Origin: DASWJZ01 sp963805325
GTDB lineage: Bacteria; Pseudomonadota; Alphaproteobacteria; Rhizobiales; Afifellaceae
NCBI GenBank assembly: GCA_963805325.1
Contig: CAWDTS010000016.1
Location: forward strand, 1 to 64,000
Direction: 5' to 3'
DNA length: 64,000 bases
The translations under genes and the position numbers were made by a program. This document shows, one piece after another, positions 62,301 through 64,000 of this stretch (the first letter of the stretch is position 1; every line of letters begins with the position of its first letter). The notes beneath the pieces are model-generated. The model had not been told where the DNA came from. It did not search any database and was given only the letters and a program-made list of their open reading frames with translations.

Positions 62301-62427
62301 GGCTCAATCGTCCGTTCCCCGCGCGACGGGATTCTCCAGTTTGTTCGTGCTCGCCCGCTTCGCGGCTGCGCCCGAACGGGCCGCGCAACGTCGTGTCGAA
62401 GAGATAGAGGCGTTCCTTCGTCATGGC
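62258..62427. repeat. 46-bp direct repeat spanning the cimA start codon
   Basis: Copies at 62258-62303 and 62382-62427 differ at two bases and are 124 bases apart. Read on the minus strand, each holds an ATG followed by the coding sequence for KERLYLFDTTLR. The upstream copy opens a 43-codon frame that ends TAA overlapping the cimA ATG (ATGAGTAA) and has AGGA ahead of its own ATG. Confidence 0.85.
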
Positions 62428-62439
62428 GTTGTCCTGCAA

Positions 62440-63330
62440 TCAATGAGTCCGTGGATTTCCGTGGGGGCGCGACGACGAATCCGAGCGAGCCGGCCCCTCC
62501 AGGCAATCGGCTGGCAATTTCCACCATGGGAAGTGTGCCCGATACGGGTGTACGAAACCGATCTGCTGCGCAAAGAACTCATCGAGCACAGTCTCGAAGG
62601 TGGCCTCCTTGCCCATGGCATTCAGGATCCTCCGATGCGCCGGCGCATCGCGCGTGGAGGGCTCTTCCCCCCACCAAGGCTGAAACGGATGCGCCTCACA
62701 GCACGGCGTGCCGAACGCGCGCGCGAGAGTCGGCACCCGGTATTCGATGAATCCCAGTTGGGGCGGGCCGGCGGCGACGTAGAGGTCGAGAAACTGGCGG
62801 GGCAGGCACACCACGATGAACTGGCAGCACCAAAGCTCGACCTCGCGCCGATAGCGCACGCGCAGCCATACCCGGAACGCCTCGGCTTCCTGTTCCTTCT
62901 CGGGCCCGTGGAGCCACAGCCACCAGTCCGCGACCTCCGCGGCCGGCCGCAGCCCCGAAAGGAGCGCCGCTCCGGGACCAAGCATGTGGAACAGCTCCCG
63001 CACAGGGCGCAGCAGCAGGGCGTCCCATTGGACGACGACCATCGTGTCCCAGGGCAGCGAGCGTCCACGCTCAGCGTGCCACGCGGCGATCAGATGGTCG
63101 CCGTTGAACCACCGCCACTCGCTATCTTCGCGCCCGTCATAGACATAGAAATCGTCGAGATACTTCCCGAGGCGTTCCACCGCCTCGCCGGCTCTGTCCG
63201 CAGGGCCGCCATAGAGCCCGTAGATCGGCATATCGGGATTCTGCCGACGCAGCAGCACGAGCCGGTTCACGCAGATCTCCAGCTCCTTGTAGAACCAGAA
63301 GAGTATGGCGAGCTGCACCGGCGTCTCCAT
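62440..63330 (-). CDS. Protein of unknown function, possibly glycosyltransferase-like
   Basis: 296-aa protein, recognised as real by its codon pattern and by coupling to the GFA gene (TGATG). Notable segments are QLAILFWFYKELEICVNRL, PDMPIYGLYGGP, DDFYVYDGREDSEWRWFNGDH, LPWDTMVVVQWDALLLRPV and the aromatic, cysteine-containing ELWCCQFIVV. Pattern and length recall nucleotide-sugar transferases with a GT-A fold, but there is no clear DxD motif and I cannot assign a family. No signal peptide or membrane segment is evident. Confidence 0.6.
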   Translation of the reverse strand: METPVQLAILFWFYKELEICVNRLVLLRRQNPDMPIYGLYGGPADRAGEAVERLGKYLDDFYVYDGREDSEWRWFNGDHLIAAWHAERGRSLPWDTMVVVQWDALLLRPVRELFHMLGPGAALLSGLRPAAEVADWWLWLHGPEKEQEAEAFRVWLRVRYRREVELWCCQFIVVCLPRQFLDLYVAAGPPQLGFIEYRVPTLARAFGTPCCEAHPFQPWWGEEPSTRDAPAHRRILNAMGKEATFETVLDEFFAQQIGFVHPYRAHFPWWKLPADCLEGPARSDSSSRPHGNPRTH

Positions 63331-63830
63331 CAGCCGGCTCGCGGCGGCTTCGCAGGCGGCCACTCGACGGTGTCGTGGTCGGGGTGCTGATGGTTGGCCG
63401 CAGCGATCTTCGCCGTTAGCTCGGGGTCTTCCTCCTCCGTGGTCTTGTCGCCCGGCAGGCCCGGGAGCATGTCGAACCACGGCATGCGCCCCTCGACCCC
63501 ATACTGGACCTTCGGCGCAACCTTCTCCGGCGCGTCGAGCGAGCCGAGCGAGATGAAGATGCGGTTGTCGCCAAGCGTGTGGATGGTCAGCGGCGTGCCG
63601 CAGTCGCGGCAGAAGCCCCGCTCGACCGGATCGGAGCTCTTGAACTTCGCGAGCGTCCCGCGCGTGATCTCGAACTTGTCGAGCGTCACGCCGGCGAGCG
63701 GGGCGAAATAGGAGCCGAAGGCCTTCTGGCACATGCGGCAATGGCAGATGTGCGGATTTTCCGGCTGTGCAAGAAGCGCATAGCGCACCGCGCCGCACTG
63801 GCACCCTCCGGAAAGGCGCGCCACCCCCAT
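63330..63830 (-). CDS. GFA-family (CENP-V/GFA) zinc-binding protein
   Basis: 166-aa protein with the full set of GFA zinc ligands: GGCQCGAVRY, CHCRMCQKAFGS and FCRDCGTPL. The founding member is glutathione-dependent formaldehyde-activating enzyme, but most members have unknown roles. The C-terminus ends with a conserved NHQHPDHDT stretch. The start is 1 base after the next GFA gene's stop, and its stop overlaps the downstream unknown gene. Confidence 0.9.
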   Translation of the reverse strand: MGVARLSGGCQCGAVRYALLAQPENPHICHCRMCQKAFGSYFAPLAGVTLDKFEITRGTLAKFKSSDPVERGFCRDCGTPLTIHTLGDNRIFISLGSLDAPEKVAPKVQYGVEGRMPWFDMLPGLPGDKTTEEEDPELTAKIAAANHQHPDHDTVEWPPAKPPRAG

Positions 63831-63831
63831 C

Positions 63832-64000
63832 TCATGCCCCCTTCGGCGGCCAGACCGCCGTGTCGTGATCGGGATGCTGATGGTTCGAAGCAGCGATCGC
63901 CGCGGTGCGCTTCGGCGCGTCGGTCTCGCTTGTCGTCTCGGCGCCAGGAAGGCCGGGCAGCTTGGCGAACCACGAAAGCCTCGCCTCGTTGCCGTACTGA
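63832..64000 (-). CDS. Second GFA-family protein, C-terminal part only
   Basis: The last 55 codons are in the window, ending PPKGA and a stop at 63832. They align with the end of the neighbouring GFA protein: QYGNEARLSWFAKLPGLPG here, QYGVEGRMPWFDMLPGLPG there, and both have SNHQHPDHDT/ANHQHPDHDT. The two are tandem paralogues in one operon. The zinc-binding part lies beyond the window edge. Confidence 0.85.
   Translation of the reverse strand, partial: QYGNEARLSWFAKLPGLPGAETTSETDAPKRTAAIAASNHQHPDHDTAVWPPKGA

Noticed and set aside
62382..62427. Classical attenuator leader peptide for cimA
   Set aside because: The 43-codon frame has no run of Ile, Val or Leu codons and no terminator/antiterminator pair is visible; it is better explained by duplication of the cimA start.

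Overview
The window is high-GC bacterial chromosome. Gene content and order point to an alphaproteobacterium of the order Hyphomicrobiales (Rhizobiales). The main evidence is the block rpoZ-rel-DUF2062-pdxJ-acpS-lepB-rnc-era-recO, the smpB-dapA pair, an Omp2b/RopA-like porin, and the pssA-psd pair next to an ATM1-like exporter. No replication origin, rRNA operon, CRISPR array or prophage is visible.

Layout. 1-3.7 kb: gatC-gatA (partial, minus), a glutathione transferase, a YHS-domain exported protein, a metallo-beta-lactamase-fold hydrolase and recO. 3.8-5.5 kb: an accessory insert in the usually adjacent era/recO pair, holding a luciferase-like oxidoreductase and a VapBC-type toxin-antitoxin pair whose promoter lies inside a perfect 34-bp palindrome. 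5.5-12.6 kb: the tightly coupled leftward cluster rpoZ to era. 12.7-20.2 kb: NYN nuclease, family 5 uracil-DNA glycosylase, a PrnB-like protein, smpB, dapA, a lytic transglycosylase and an alpha/beta hydrolase. 20.2-25 kb: a porin with a palindrome-rich control region, a TPR-sulfotransferase and an SQD1/SqdB-like enzyme.

25.06-37.6 kb: an accessory island. It starts with a decayed 5' half of a tRNA-Ser(GCU) gene and ends at the intact tRNA-Ser(GCU). It carries a broken FCD/GntR regulator, an IS remnant, a complete peptide/opine ABC transporter (divergent binding protein, two permeases, two ATPases), two divergent M20 peptidases and a complete IS1182-family element with a 4-bp target duplication. 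The job suggested is uptake and hydrolysis of a peptide-like or N-acylated compound.

37.7-48.7 kb: iron-type dehydrogenase, Nu-class glutathione transferase, rsmB, MAPEG protein, guaB, two DHA2-type MFS exporters around rlmE-ppx/gppA, and tRNA-Gln(CUG). 49-64 kb: a CHASE2 nucleotide cyclase next to CHAD and CYTH proteins, an orphan sugar-type binding protein, pssA-psd, ArsR plus ATM1-like exporter, a LysM protein with 27-residue repeats, a LOG-family protein, cimA with a duplicated start region, an unknown protein and two tandem GFA proteins.

A technical theme runs through the window. At least eight genes carry single-base or two-base indels that break otherwise normal family sequence: gatA (two that cancel), a GST, the LLM oxidoreductase, the GntR regulator, a permease, an ArgE-like peptidase, a small relic and a sugar-binding protein. 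Several are housekeeping or core operon members, so sequencing or assembly error is the simplest explanation and gene breaks here should be read with caution.
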